Numbered from the stretch's first letter, positions 1 to 8,775 are shown. The stretch is 58,208 bases of DNA from an uncultured Ralstonia sp. (GCA_913056305.1 CAJXMR010000010.1:1-58208); one strand, 5' to 3'. Translations and numbers: made by a program. The notes: generated from the letters alone by a model not told the origin.

Positions 1-407
1 TCAAGCGTGCGCGCGGGCGCATGCTGGTGGTGACCGATCCGCTGGACGTGGTGCAGGGCGTGGTGACGCCCATCGACGTGCTCGAAGCCATTGCCGGCGA
101 GTTCCCCGACGAGGACGAACGCCTCAACGTGGTCGAACTGGCCGACGGCTGCTGGGAAGTGGCCGGGGAGGCAGACCTGCGCCAGCTCGAAGACGTGCTG
201 CACGTCGATTGGCTGCTCGACGAGGGTGGCGGCGCCACCAGCCTGGGCGGTTACCTCTTCAACCAGTGGGACCGCCTGCCCGAGGTGGGCGATGCGCTGG
301 TGCGCCACGATTTGCGCTTCGTGATCCTGGCAGCCGGCAGCCGCCGCATCGTGCGCGTGCGCATCGAGCGCATGGAAGAGGTGACGGCGCCGGAGGCGGA
401 GGCCTAA
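1..407 (+). CDS. C-terminal part of TerC/CBS/CorC-type membrane protein (5' truncated)
   Basis: The frame is open from the left edge and stops at 405-407, so only about the last 135 residues are present. The visible part holds the end of a CBS domain (VTPIDVLEAIAGEFPDED) followed by a transporter-associated CorC_HlyC domain (LGGYLFNQWDRLPEVGD, then a beta-rich end). This arrangement is known from the YoaE/YegH group, in which a TerC-like membrane domain precedes a CBS pair and a CorC domain. The membrane part would lie outside the window. A plain HlyC/CorC hemolysin-like protein is an alternative. The stop overlaps the converging B3/4 gene by 4 bp. Confidence 0.8.
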   Translation, partial: KRARGRMLVVTDPLDVVQGVVTPIDVLEAIAGEFPDEDERLNVVELADGCWEVAGEADLRQLEDVLHVDWLLDEGGGATSLGGYLFNQWDRLPEVGDALVRHDLRFVILAAGSRRIVRVRIERMEEVTAPEAEA

Positions 408-1096
408 AACTCGACCGCTGGTGCCGCCGCGCTCAACGGGTGTGGCATCGACGCGGTCATGCAGGCCGCCACCAGCGCTTGCTGCAACACCTCCAACAGC
501 ATGCGAACGTCCGTGGCAGCGTTCGCATGCATCCCCTCCGCCACGATCAGTGCAGCCGACGTCCCCGCACGGATCGCCGAATCCCCGCTTTGCCGATGAC
601 ACCAACGCCGCGCATGCGCCCGGTTGGCCGCATCGGCAAAGATCACCTCGCCCGGCTCCGGGTGCTCGATCTCGCCGGCAAAGGTCTGGTAACGCTCGTC
701 GCCGGTGGCGCGACGCACCGTCAAGCGTGCATTGATGGCAGCCACATCGAACACTGCCACCGGAATCGCAAACGCCATCGACGCCGCGTTGCACAGGTCG
801 ATCAACGGATGCAGGCGCGGTAGCGTGCCGTCCTTCTTGAAGCGCCGCAGTAGCGATTCCGCCGCGCAGCGGTACTGGGTGGGCTTCAAGCCCATGCGCG
901 AGAAGGTGCGGCGCCAGGCCTGGATTTCCGGCAGGTCACTCTCGGATGTGGCGGCAAGGCGCGATTGAGCGACCGCATGCAGCTGGGCGACGGCCTCGTC
1001 GACGGAGGCATCCGGGCGGACGTCTTTCACGGACAGGCTCCCCGCCGCCAGCTCGGGAAAGTCCTGCCAGATCTGCGGGGCATGGGTGAAGTGCAT
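404..1096 (-). CDS. B3/4 (tRNA-binding/editing-like) domain protein
   Basis: A 230-residue cytoplasmic protein starting with ATG at 1096, two bases after the stop of the upstream exporter gene, so the two are almost certainly co-transcribed. The central stretch (RRTFSRMGLKPTQYRCAAES, LHPLIDLCNAASM, PVAVFDVAAI) is typical of stand-alone B3/4-domain proteins. These resemble the editing module of the phenylalanyl-tRNA synthetase beta subunit. The substrate is not known for most members. The pairing with a DMT exporter suggests a role connected to an amino acid or related metabolite, which is inference. The long frame upstream of this start is the antisense shadow of the exporter. Confidence 0.8.
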   Translation of the reverse strand: MHFTHAPQIWQDFPELAAGSLSVKDVRPDASVDEAVAQLHAVAQSRLAATSESDLPEIQAWRRTFSRMGLKPTQYRCAAESLLRRFKKDGTLPRLHPLIDLCNAASMAFAIPVAVFDVAAINARLTVRRATGDERYQTFAGEIEHPEPGEVIFADAANRAHARRWCHRQSGDSAIRAGTSAALIVAEGMHANAATDVRMLLEVLQQALVAACMTASMPHPLSAAAPAVEF

Positions 1097-1098
1097 GG

Positions 1099-2016
1099 TC
1101 AGGTCGACGTGGTGGAGAGGGATCGGGAGGGCGTACTGCTGCGCCTCATGCCCAGGCTGAGCACGGCGGCCAGCACACAGACGATGCCTTCGATCTGCCC
1201 GCCGCTGACCGGCTCGCCGAGCAGCGTGGCCGCAAAGATCACGGCCGACACCGGCGCCAGCGCGGTGAACAGCGACGCCTCGGTGCCGCTCACGCGCGCT
1301 GCGCCGGCATACCAGAGCACGAAGCCGCCCACCGTCGGCACGATGGCGTAGTAGGCGACCGCGGCCACGGCGTGCAGCACCTGCGGCGAGGCACCGAGTT
1401 GCCAGGGGGCTTCCCAGACCGCCGGCAAGGCGGCGGCGAGCAAGCCGAAGCCAGCCATTGCGGTCGACAGCACCAGTGGCGGCAGCGGCGTGCGCAGGCG
1501 CTTGTTGAGCAGGATGAAGAGCCCCTCGCACACCACGGCGCCGAGGATCAACCCGTTGCCGAGCAACGTATGCGTGCCGCTGCCGCCCGCCTGCACGGCA
1601 ATGAACAGCACGCCCGCCGTGGCCAGCGCAATCGCGCCGAGCACCGCCCGGCCGGGCCGCTCGCCCAGCAGCACGATGGCAATCAGCGCCGACACCACCG
1701 GCAGCGTGCCGACAATCACGCCCGCGTCCGCCGCTGACGTATGCCGCAGGCCCGAGATCAGCAGCGTCGTGTAGCCCACGCTGCCGGCCGCAGCCTGCAG
1801 GAACAGCAGCAGCCAGTCGGCCCGACTCAGCGCGGGCCACCGTGTGCCAGTCAGGCGCAACGCGATCAGGAACAGCGGCAACGCGATGGCAAAGCGCAGC
1901 GCGGTGGCCGTGAAGGGCGGCAGGCCGGCGGCGATGATCTTGCTGGCACTCACCGTGCTGCCCACCAGCACCATCGCCAGTGCAAGGTAGAGGCTGCCTT
2001 CGAGGCGTTTTGACAT
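1099..2016 (-). CDS. DMT-superfamily EamA transporter
   Basis: A 305-residue, strongly hydrophobic protein with about ten membrane segments arranged as two EamA halves: MVLVGSTVSASKIIAAGLPP at the N-terminus, and LILGAVVCEGLFILLNKRL with SLFTALAPVSAVIFAATLLG in the second half. DMT/EamA members are inner-membrane exporters of metabolites such as amino acids. The gene is followed at once by the B3/4 gene, and an AraC regulator lies upstream on the same strand. The C-terminal tail after the last membrane segment is short and Ser/Thr-rich. The substrate cannot be told from sequence. Confidence 0.9.
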   Translation of the reverse strand: MSKRLEGSLYLALAMVLVGSTVSASKIIAAGLPPFTATALRFAIALPLFLIALRLTGTRWPALSRADWLLLFLQAAAGSVGYTTLLISGLRHTSAADAGVIVGTLPVVSALIAIVLLGERPGRAVLGAIALATAGVLFIAVQAGGSGTHTLLGNGLILGAVVCEGLFILLNKRLRTPLPPLVLSTAMAGFGLLAAALPAVWEAPWQLGASPQVLHAVAAVAYYAIVPTVGGFVLWYAGAARVSGTEASLFTALAPVSAVIFAATLLGEPVSGGQIEGIVCVLAAVLSLGMRRSSTPSRSLSTTST

Positions 2017-2126
2017 GACGGCTCCTCGGTCTGGGAAAGACCGCAGGATCGCCGCGCAGGACGGGGCGCGTCTTGAACGAAATTGCAGGAAGGGAGAAGC
2101 GGGGTGGTCGGGCGGTGGGCCGGTGC

Positions 2127-2939
2127 TCAGCCCGCCGCGTCGGCCACCATGCGCGGCGAGACACCGTACTCGCGCACGAACAGGCGCGTCATGTGGCTCT
2201 GGTCGGCAAAGCCGCAGGCGGCGGCCGCCTCGGCCAGCGGCAGACCCCGCGCGATCAGCCGGCGCGCCATGGCAACGCGCCGCTGCATCAGATACGCATG
2301 TGGTGTCAGCCCAGTGGCCTTGGCAAAACCGCGCAGCACCTGGAAGCGGCTCAGGCCCGTGTCATGCGCCAGGTCTTGCAGCGAGACGGCTGCGGCAGGG
2401 TCGTCGTCGATGCGCGCGCGGGCGCGTTGGATGCCATCGGGGATGCTTGCCGTGCGCTGCGCCGTTTGCAAGGCATCGGCCAGCACCGCCAGCAGCAACT
2501 GCTCGCGCAGCAGCGCATCGTGCAGTGCCTGCGGCGCGGTCATCTGCGCAAAGAGGTGGCGCACGCGGCGTGACAGCACGGCATCGCGCAGCACGGGGTG
2601 GATGAATTCGGCATCGCCGGGGCCGGTGGGGAGGTCGCCGGCAATGTCCGCGACGATGGCCGGGTCGAAATAGAGCATGCGCCAGGCGCGGCCGGCATCT
2701 GAGAGCGGCATGCCGTCGTGCACCTCGCCGGGGTTGACCGTGATGACGTCACCCGCGCCGGCCTCCACCACGCCGCGGCCGCTCAACGACTTTTGTGCGC
2801 CGCGCTCGATCACGCCGATGCCGTACTGCGCGTGCGTATGGCGGCCGAAGGTGCGGGGCGTATCGGCGGCCACGGCTTCCACACCGGCGATAGCGCAGCG
2901 GAGCATCGTGAACGGATGGTGCGGCGGTCGGGTTGCCAC
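2127..2939 (-). CDS. AraC-family transcriptional regulator
   Basis: About 270 residues with an N-terminal cupin-like sensor part (HTHAQYGIGVIERGAQKSLSG, GDVITVNPGEVHDG) and a C-terminal double helix-turn-helix (LARFQVLR-type first helix region, then GFADQSHMTRLFVREYGVSP). The GTG at 2939 is chosen because GGGAG lies about 5 bases upstream; an ATG at 2906 is the alternative. The gene lies 110 bp upstream of the DMT exporter on the same strand and may control it. AraC regulators next to EamA/B3-4 pairs suggest local control, but the effector is unknown. Confidence 0.87.
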   Translation of the reverse strand: MATRPPHHPFTMLRCAIAGVEAVAADTPRTFGRHTHAQYGIGVIERGAQKSLSGRGVVEAGAGDVITVNPGEVHDGMPLSDAGRAWRMLYFDPAIVADIAGDLPTGPGDAEFIHPVLRDAVLSRRVRHLFAQMTAPQALHDALLREQLLLAVLADALQTAQRTASIPDGIQRARARIDDDPAAAVSLQDLAHDTGLSRFQVLRGFAKATGLTPHAYLMQRRVAMARRLIARGLPLAEAAAACGFADQSHMTRLFVREYGVSPRMVADAAG

Positions 2940-3239
2940 GGTGTCTCCCGAGAGTGGTTGCGCCAAGGTCGACTGGCGCTGGCAGCAGCATAGCGTGCAG
3001 CGTGGCCGCATGCTCGCCGCCCGAGGTGCTGGCGACGGCATATGGTGGTGCTGCCTTGCGATTTTCTCCTTATTTCACTCACTTTCTGGCGCGGGGCGGT
3101 TGTTATGCTCGGGCGATCCTCCATGGCGAGGCCCGCGGCCGCCGATACCGGTAACATCAGGCTGGGTTGGCCGCGCTTTGCCACTGCGTGCCGCGCACAC
3201 GCCCATGCTGTCTTGCCGCTGCGTAGTCCTGATCGATTG
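2940..3239. other. Intergenic region between AraC gene and sensor kinase
   Basis: 300 bp between divergent genes. Short frames in both directions have no recognisable domain or good ribosome site. It presumably carries promoters for both sides, but no clear -10/-35 pair or operator could be assigned. Confidence 0.5.
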
Positions 3240-4826
3240 ATGCGCCCGTCTTTTGGTATCACCTCCAAGCTGTTTGTCGCGCTGTTCGCGCTGAGCATCG
3301 TCGTCGCCCTGGCCATGGGCGTGGCGGTGCGCTGGCGTTTCGACGCCAATTTCCTCGACTACGTCAACGCACGCGAGGCCGAGCGCATGACGGTGCTGGC
3401 CCAAGGCATCGAAGCGGCCTATGCCGAGCACGGCAACTGGGATTTCCTGCGCAACGACCGTCAAGCCTGGCATCGCCTCGTCCGCCGCGAGGCTGCCCGC
3501 GCCCGGGCCGCACTCGGTGGCGGGCATGCCGACGCGCCGCTGCCCGCGCAGCGCTTTGATCCGCCGCCGCCAGATGCCCCGCCGGGCCCGCCTCCGTCGA
3601 TGGGGGCACCGACGGGGGCACCGATGGGCCCGCCGCCGGGCGCGGACGGGGGCGATCACCCGCCGATGCCACATCCCCCCGGCCCGCTCGGCGACCAGCC
3701 GGGCATGCGCCCACCCATCTGGCTGCTCGATGCCGCCCGCGCCCCGGTTGCCGGTGACGGCCCGCCGCCCGGCCCAGGCTCGCAATGGCACGCCTTGCAC
3801 CACAACGGCCAGACCATCGGCTGGCTGGCCATGCCGCCGCATATGCACGTGCCCGAGGGCGCCGATCAGGCCTTCCAGGTGCAGCAATTGCGCGCGACCT
3901 GGATCATCGCCGCGCTGTCGGTGCTGCTCGCGGCCGGGGTGTCGGTGCTGCTCGCGCGCGGCGTGCTCGCGCCCATGCGCCGCCTCACCGACGCCACACA
4001 ACGCATGGCCGACGGCGATTACGCCGCCCGCGTCGACGTGCGCTCCGGCGATGAAATCGGCCGCCTCGCCGCCGATTTCAACCGCCTGGCCGAATCGCTC
4101 GAAGCCAATCAGAAGATGCGCCGCCAGTTGACGGCCGACATCTCGCACGAACTGCGCACGCCGCTGGCCGTGCTGCGCGGTGAGCTGGAGGCGCTGGAAG
4201 ACGGCGTGCGCGCGCTGACGCCGGCCTCGCTCACCTCGCTGCAGGCCGAGGTGGCGACGCTCAGCAAGCTGATCGACGATCTGTACGAGCTGTCGCTGGC
4301 CGACGTGGGTGCGCTCGCTTTCCACCTGGAGCCGCTGGACCTGGCCGATACCGTCTGCAGTGCGGTGCAGGGCTTCACCCCGCGCCTGATGGAGAAGTGC
4401 ATTGCGCTGCAGCTCGACCTGCCGGTGGGCGCGTTGCGCGAGGTGGCCATCCAGGGCGATCCGCAGCGCTTGCGCCAGCTCATGCAGAACCTGCTGGAGA
4501 ACACGCTGCGCTATACCGACGCGGGCGGCACACTGCGCATCCACGTGCATCGAGACGCCGCCTGGCAATGCCTGGACGTGCAGGACAGTGCGCCGGGCGT
4601 GCCGGAGGCCATGCTGCCGCGCGTGTTCGATCGCCTGTTCCGCGCCGACCCATCCCGCAGCCGCGCCCAGGGTGGCGCCGGCCTGGGCCTGAGCCTGTGC
4701 CAGACCATCGTGCACGCGCACGGTGGCGCCATCGAAGCCAAACCTTCACCGCTGGGCGGGCTGTGGATCGCCATCCGCCTGCCCGCCGCGGATTCTTCCG
4801 TTGCCCGCCATGATCCTGATCGTTGA
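3240..4826 (+). CDS. Two-component sensor histidine kinase (BaeS-like)
   Basis: A 528-residue membrane kinase. The first membrane segment is near residues 10-30 ([19 protein letters not shown]) and the second near 220-243, followed by HAMP ([17 protein letters not shown]). The phospho-acceptor is His303 in [11 protein letters not shown], and the ATPase part has [11 protein letters not shown] and GLGLSLCQ. The periplasmic loop contains an unusually Pro/Gly/Met-rich stretch (about residues 105-158). ATG 3240 is preferred because it directly precedes the first membrane segment, although no strong ribosome site is visible. The gene overlaps the response regulator by 17 bp, so the pair is translated together. 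The context (a Spy-like gene downstream) suggests envelope stress or metal sensing. Confidence 0.93.
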   Translation: MRPSFGITSKLFVALFALSIVVALAMGVAVRWRFDANFLDYVNAREAERMTVLAQGIEAAYAEHGNWDFLRNDRQAWHRLVRREAARARAALGGGHADAPLPAQRFDPPPPDAPPGPPPSMGAPTGAPMGPPPGADGGDHPPMPHPPGPLGDQPGMRPPIWLLDAARAPVAGDGPPPGPGSQWHALHHNGQTIGWLAMPPHMHVPEGADQAFQVQQLRATWIIAALSVLLAAGVSVLLARGVLAPMRRLTDATQRMADGDYAARVDVRSGDEIGRLAADFNRLAESLEANQKMRRQLTADISHELRTPLAVLRGELEALEDGVRALTPASLTSLQAEVATLSKLIDDLYELSLADVGALAFHLEPLDLADTVCSAVQGFTPRLMEKCIALQLDLPVGALREVAIQGDPQRLRQLMQNLLENTLRYTDAGGTLRIHVHRDAAWQCLDVQDSAPGVPEAMLPRVFDRLFRADPSRSRAQGGAGLGLSLCQTIVHAHGGAIEAKPSPLGGLWIAIRLPAADSSVARHDPDR

Positions 4827-5469
4827 AGACGAACCGAAGCTCGCCGCGCTGATGACCGACTACCTGCGCGCCGCCCACTATGAAACCGAATGGCTGGCCG
4901 ACGGCGCGCAAGCCGTGCAGCGCGTGCGCGAGCGCAATCCTGAACTGGTGCTGCTGGACCTGATGCTGCCCGGCAAGGATGGCCTGGAGATCTGCCGCGA
5001 GGTGCGCGCCTTCAGCGAGGTGCCCATCATCATGGCCACCGCGCGCGTGGAGGAGATCGACCGCCTGCTCGGCCTTGAGCTCGGCGCCGACGATTACGTC
5101 TGCAAGCCCTACAGCCCGCGCGAACTGGTGGCGCGCATCAAGACCATCCTGCGCCGCGTGCAGCGCAACGGCGGCCCGGCCGAGAGCGCGCTGCAGATCG
5201 ATGGCGCCGCGTATTCCGCCACGCTGCGCGGCCAGCGGCTGGACCTCACGCCGGTGGAGTTCCGCCTGCTCAACGCGCTGGCGAATGCGCCCGGGCGCAT
5301 CCTGTCGCGTGCCAACCTGCTTGAGCAGATCTACGACGACCACCGCGTGGTGACCGACCGCACGGTCGATACGCACGTAAAGAACCTGCGCCGCAAGATG
5401 GAGCAGGTGAGTCCGGGCACGGACCTGATCCACTCCGTCTACGGCGTCGGTTATCGGCTCGATGCCTGA
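4810..5469 (+). CDS. OmpR-family response regulator (BaeR-like)
   Basis: 219 residues. An N-terminal receiver has the acidic pair E6/D7, phosphorylation site Asp50 ([12 protein letters not shown]) and a conserved Lys in [11 protein letters not shown]-terminal winged helix follows ([35 protein letters not shown]). It is the partner of the overlapping kinase. BaeR/OmpR-type regulators bind direct repeats and often activate periplasmic chaperone or efflux genes. The nearest candidate target is the Spy-like gene 177 bp downstream, with its palindromic leader. Confidence 0.95.
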   Translation: MILIVEDEPKLAALMTDYLRAAHYETEWLADGAQAVQRVRERNPELVLLDLMLPGKDGLEICREVRAFSEVPIIMATARVEEIDRLLGLELGADDYVCKPYSPRELVARIKTILRRVQRNGGPAESALQIDGAAYSATLRGQRLDLTPVEFRLLNALANAPGRILSRANLLEQIYDDHRVVTDRTVDTHVKNLRRKMEQVSPGTDLIHSVYGVGYRLDA

Positions 5470-5555
5470 GCGCCGGTCGTTGCCTCAGCAGAGTTCCAAG
5501 AAGACTTCACCGTTCGCCCACCGTTGGTGCAAGTTCGGACACTAGAGTGGGGACA

Positions 5556-5574
5556 TGGCCGGTGTCACCGGCCA
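5556..5574. promoter_or_regulatory. 19-bp perfect palindrome upstream of Spy-like gene
   Basis: TGGCCGGTG-T-CACCGGCCA forms two 9-bp arms around one central base. It sits 5 bp before a second, larger inverted repeat and 86 bp after the response regulator stop. It could be an operator or a terminator-type hairpin, but there is no T run after it. Confidence 0.55.
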
Positions 5575-5578
5575 GGGG

Positions 5579-5620
5579 CTGTTCCCATATGCAACGTGCG
5601 TACGTTCAGTATGGGAACAG
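5579..5620. promoter_or_regulatory. Long nested inverted repeat in the leader of the Spy-like gene
   Basis: The arms CTGTTCCCATA and TATGGGAACAG (11 bp, perfect) enclose a second dyad, AACGT...ACGTT. The right arm ends 26 bp before the ATG and 15 bp before the AGGAG ribosome site. It is either an operator for a dimeric regulator or a leader RNA hairpin. The neighbouring response regulator is the obvious candidate binder, but BaeR-type sites are usually direct repeats, so this is open. Confidence 0.6.
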
Positions 5621-5646
5621 ACCCTTGATCCCGCTAGGAGTCCAAC

Positions 5647-6198
5647 ATGTTTGCAGTCACCTCCCGCCGCCGCCTGGCCGCCGTTGCCGCCGGGCTCCTG
5701 TTGTCTTGCATGGCCTACGCGCAAAGTTCTGCGCCGCAAGCCACGCCGATGCCGCCCGTACCGCAACATGGTCCCGGCATGATGGAACACGGCCCGATGG
5801 GTCCGGTAGGTCCGATGGGCCACGGCTTCATGGGGCACCACCATGGCGGCATGTTCCTGCACGGCCTGAAGCTGACCGAGGAGCAGCAGGACAAGATCTT
5901 CGCGATCGAATACGCGCAGATGCCGCAAGCGCGCGAACAGCACAAGGCGATCGAGCACGCCCGCCGCGATCTGCGTCAGATGGTGATGTCCGGCCAGTAC
6001 GACGAGGCGCGCGCCCGTGCCCTGACCGATGCGCTGGGCCGCGCCGTTGCCCGCGAGGCGCAGCTGCACGCCGAGGCCGGCGCGAAGATCCTGCAGGTGC
6101 TCACGCCGGAGCAGCGCCGTCAGGTGAACGAGCGCGAAGCGAAGCGCGTGGCCGAGCTGGAAGCTGGCGCAGGTGCGCCGACCCAGCCACCGCTGTAA
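5647..6198 (+). CDS. Spy/CpxP-family periplasmic protein (LTXXQ motifs)
   Basis: 183 residues with a signal peptide (RRRLAAVAAGLLLSCMAYA, then AQSS). A Met/His/Gly-rich segment follows (about residues 40-75, with MEHGPMGPVGPMGH and HHHGGM), then a helical part holding the two family hallmarks LTEEQQDKI and LTPEQRRQV. Spy and CpxP are periplasmic chaperone or stress-sensing proteins, and the His/Met-rich part suggests metal binding as in zinc-resistance-associated relatives. ATG 5647 has AGGAG 7 bases upstream. It lies downstream of the kinase/regulator pair and is probably one of their targets. Confidence 0.87.
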   Translation: MFAVTSRRRLAAVAAGLLLSCMAYAQSSAPQATPMPPVPQHGPGMMEHGPMGPVGPMGHGFMGHHHGGMFLHGLKLTEEQQDKIFAIEYAQMPQAREQHKAIEHARRDLRQMVMSGQYDEARARALTDALGRAVAREAQLHAEAGAKILQVLTPEQRRQVNEREAKRVAELEAGAGAPTQPPL

Positions 6199-6205
6199 CC
6201 CCGCC

Positions 6206-6235
6206 GGTGTACCGCTCCATTGCTAGCGGTACACC
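6206..6235. terminator. Hairpin between convergent Spy-like and usp genes
   Basis: GGTGTACCGCT and AGCGGTACACC form an 11-bp perfect stem with an 8-base loop, directly after the Spy-like stop and including the stop codon of the converging stress protein gene. There is no T run, so it acts as a bidirectional terminator or an mRNA 3' end stabiliser. Confidence 0.6.
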
Positions 6236-6663
6236 ACCACCGGGATGCTCGCGTAAGTCAGCACCTTGCGTGTCTCGTTGCCGATCAGCAATCGGCCCAT
6301 CAGGCTGCGGTGCCCGTGCGAGGCCATGAAGATGACATCGCACGCGTGCCGGCGCGCCGCGTCCAGGATGCCGAGGTAGGGCTCGGCAAACTGCGTGACA
6401 TCGCTGTCGAACACGACGCCTTCTTCGTTGGCACGCTCGGCGATGCGCTCGATGCAGTCCTTCGCATGGCCTTGCACCTGTTCCATGTAGTGCGCGTATG
6501 GACATTCGCCGGCGCCGCCGGAATAGGCCATGCTCGGGAATTCTTCGATGCAGGTGTAGGCCGTCAGTTTGCAGCCGGTCGCGCGCGCGAGTTTCAGCGC
6601 GCCGTCGATGGCCTTGCAGCACTGATCGGTGCCGTCTGTCGGTAGCAGGATATGGGTAAACAT
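6223..6663 (-). CDS. UspA-family universal stress protein
   Basis: 146 residues starting MFTHILLPTDGTDQC and ending with the Usp nucleotide-binding motif (MASHGHRSLMGRLLIGN, then IPVVVYR). This corresponds to the G-2x-G-9x-G-S/N signature of ATP-binding universal stress proteins. ATG 6663 is chosen because GGAGAG lies 5 bases upstream and the fold begins here. An insertion with several Cys/His (CIEEFPSM to CPYAHYM) is seen in the middle. It is a single gene converging on the Spy-like gene. Confidence 0.92.
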   Translation of the reverse strand: MFTHILLPTDGTDQCCKAIDGALKLARATGCKLTAYTCIEEFPSMAYSGGAGECPYAHYMEQVQGHAKDCIERIAERANEEGVVFDSDVTQFAEPYLGILDAARRHACDVIFMASHGHRSLMGRLLIGNETRKVLTYASIPVVVYR

Positions 6664-6829
6664 GGCGCTCTCCATGGGGAACCCAGTTCCAAAGTATCGC
6701 ACCGCACACGCCACCTCTATCGTGGAAAACGCTAGGCGCAGCAAGGCTTTTCAGCGGGTGCTGAAAATACGATCGTTCGTTTTTTGCCTATGCAGCGAGC
6801 CGGCCGCAATGACGTGTCGTGCGCCTGCG

Positions 6830-7750
6830 CTAGCCGGCAGCGGCGTCGCCCTGCCAGGCCTGCCGATAGCGCGACGGCGCAGCGCCCGCGTGCGCGGCAA
6901 AGCGCCGGCTGAAGTGGCTGGGGCTGGCAAAGCCGCACTGGTCGGCAATGGCGGCCAACGGCAGCGTGGTATGGCGGAGCAGTTCGCGCGCCCGGGCCAG
7001 CCGGCGCTGCATCACCCAGTCGTGCGGTGCGACACCAAACGACGCGCGGAACATGCGCGCGAAATGGAATTCCGACAGGTTCGCCTCGCGCGCCAGTGCG
7101 CCCAGCGACAACGGCAGGTGCAGGCCGGCCTCGATGCACGCGGCAAGGCGTCGGCACACGTGCGGCGCCAGCCCGCCGCGCACCGCCAGTGCCCGGGTGC
7201 GGCCCTGCGTCTGGACAAGGTAGGACAGCGTGTCGTTGGCCAGCGCGTTGGCGCGCATACGGTCGTCGAAATCGGTCCAGTCGAGCTGGGCGATGCGCGC
7301 GCACGATAGCGCGAGGTGTGCGTCTTCGATGAAGGTGCGGTCGTGCAGCGTGAACAGGCGCGGCTCGGCGTCGAGCAGGCGCACGGCATGACCGGCCAGC
7401 GCGTCGGGCGTGAAGTACAGATGCACGAAGCGCATCGGCTGCTCGATCACCCAGGCCGACTCGTGCTCGGCTGGCAGCATGCAGACCCGCCCCGGTGCAC
7501 CAAAGAGGTTCGGCAGGTCCTGCCGGTGCGTGGTGTAGCCACCTTGCAGATAGACCGACAGCGTGTGGTGCCCAGGCTGGCTGTAGTGCGCTTCGTCATG
7601 CTCGTTGCGCCAGACCGCGGCGGTCACGCCGTCACCCAGGTTGGCCACGCGTTCGAGCGCGGCGCGCGAGCCGCGTGCGAGCGTGCCGAAGACGCTGGCG
7701 TCAGCGGTCACACGGGGGTCAGCCGGAAGGGAGGCGGGAGCGGGGCGCAC
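6830..7750 (-). CDS. AraC-family transcriptional regulator
   Basis: About 306 residues if the GTG at 7750 is used. The N-terminal sensor part contains EAHYSQPGHHTLSVYLQGG and FVHLYFTPDAL. The C-terminal double helix-turn-helix is clear (LSLGALAREANLSEFHFARM, then CGFASPSHFSRRFAAHAG). The start is uncertain: no convincing ribosome site precedes GTG 7750, and the first residues are not conserved-looking. No adjacent gene on the same strand is an obvious target; the stress protein gene lies 166 bp downstream. Confidence 0.85.
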   Translation of the reverse strand: MRPAPASLPADPRVTADASVFGTLARGSRAALERVANLGDGVTAAVWRNEHDEAHYSQPGHHTLSVYLQGGYTTHRQDLPNLFGAPGRVCMLPAEHESAWVIEQPMRFVHLYFTPDALAGHAVRLLDAEPRLFTLHDRTFIEDAHLALSCARIAQLDWTDFDDRMRANALANDTLSYLVQTQGRTRALAVRGGLAPHVCRRLAACIEAGLHLPLSLGALAREANLSEFHFARMFRASFGVAPHDWVMQRRLARARELLRHTTLPLAAIADQCGFASPSHFSRRFAAHAGAAPSRYRQAWQGDAAAG

Positions 7751-7803
7751 CCGCAGATGTTACCAACGATGGCCCGCGCACGTGGACCGAGAGGCCGGCG
7801 GGA

Positions 7804-8241
7804 CTACCCCGCGCAAAGTTCGTGCGCGACCGCCGCCGCCAAGCCGACGCCGTCAACGCGCTGCCAGCCCGCGTCGTTGCCGAAACGCGTCTCGCTGACG
7901 GTCAGGGCGCCCTGATACAGCTTGGCGCGCGAGACCGTGAACTGTCGGCTGCGGCAATCGATGGTGTAGAGAAAATCGGCCATATCGCCACGTACTGCGC
8001 CGAACATCTGCCGCAGCGCACGCAGGCCCCGCGGGTTGCGGGCTTCCACGCGCACCCAGGCGCTCACCGGGCCGCTGGGCATGCGCTGCACCGACCCCGC
8101 GTCGAGCGAGGCGATGCTGTCGGGTTGTGAGGGCAGCGCGATCCAGCGTTCCGCGCCGGGCACCGCCATGGCGGTGCCGACCGTTGCAGCGCACGCGGCT
8201 GCGATGATGATCCGGGCGATCCGGCCTCGCGTTGGTGTCAT
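7804..8241 (-). CDS. Small secreted protein, surface-adhesin E-like
   Basis: 145 residues with a probable signal peptide (IARIIIAAACAATVGTAMAV). The mature part resembles short periplasmic proteins of the surface-adhesin protein E type (RWIALP, then VRVEARNPRGLR, and DFLYTIDCRSRQFTVSRAKLY, with two Cys likely paired). The function is not known. Its ATG overlaps the stop of the upstream small gene by 4 bp, so the two form a two-gene operon. Confidence 0.7.
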   Translation of the reverse strand: MTPTRGRIARIIIAAACAATVGTAMAVPGAERWIALPSQPDSIASLDAGSVQRMPSGPVSAWVRVEARNPRGLRALRQMFGAVRGDMADFLYTIDCRSRQFTVSRAKLYQGALTVSETRFGNDAGWQRVDGVGLAAAVAHELCAG

Positions 8242-8612
8242 CGCGTCTTGGTGCCGGGCGGCATGGGAATGACGACGGCATCCGAATGGCTGCAGGCCAT
8301 GGTCACACCGGCTTTGTCCACGTCAACGAGCACCGGCGCGCCCGGCTTGCCGGGCTGGTTGGGCGTGCCCGACAGGCTGCCCGACAGGCGTTGCATGATG
8401 GCCTGGCAGGTGGGCGACTCGCCGGTTTTCTTTGCCGGGGTGGCCGCACGTACCGCGCTGGCCGACGCGAGCGGCGCAGCAGGGCTGGCCGGCGCCGTGT
8501 TTGCAGCCCGTGCGCGCGGCAGCGCGATGAGCCCGGCAAGCAGGGCCGTGGCGATCAGCCGCTGCGGGACGCGGCGGCGCGGCGTGCTGGAAGGCGATGA
8601 GAGTGAAGGCAT
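8238..8612 (-). CDS. Small secreted hypothetical protein
   Basis: 124 residues with an N-terminal hydrophobic stretch (RLIATALLAGLIALPRARAA) typical of a signal peptide, an Ala/Pro-rich linker, and a short C-terminal part with two Cys (SPTCQAIMQ and TMACSHSD). The product is not recognised. It overlaps the following secreted gene by 4 bp (ATGA) and has the same codon use as its neighbours, so both are likely real and co-expressed. Confidence 0.6.
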   Translation of the reverse strand: MPSLSSPSSTPRRRVPQRLIATALLAGLIALPRARAANTAPASPAAPLASASAVRAATPAKKTGESPTCQAIMQRLSGSLSGTPNQPGKPGAPVLVDVDKAGVTMACSHSDAVVIPMPPGTKTR

Positions 8613-8740
8613 GCGAAACCGGTTGCAATGATTTCTACTGCGCTGCCCAGTGTCTGGACAGCATGGGTTACCGACGTTATCGGCACAGGTGCATGAAACT
8701 TGATATCACGCCGGTGCAATGCACTTCATGCAATCGACAT

Positions 8741-8775
8741 AATCGGCCCTCCCGGGAACATTCCCGATGCCGATT
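8741..8775. repeat. Nested dyad symmetry
   Basis: The outer arms AATCGG and CCGATT surround an inner GGGAAcaTTCCC palindrome. The dyad lies between the small secreted genes and the RNA candidate and could be an operator; the bound factor is unknown. Confidence 0.45.

Noticed and set aside
404-2164. A 586-codon open frame on the minus strand covering the exporter gene
   Set aside because: Only its last 230 codons are protein-like (B3/4). The rest is Arg/Ala-rich shadow of the exporter in another frame.
3075-4721. A 548-codon frame antisense to the kinase
   Set aside because: Same type of GC-driven shadow; the kinase frame contains all expected motifs.
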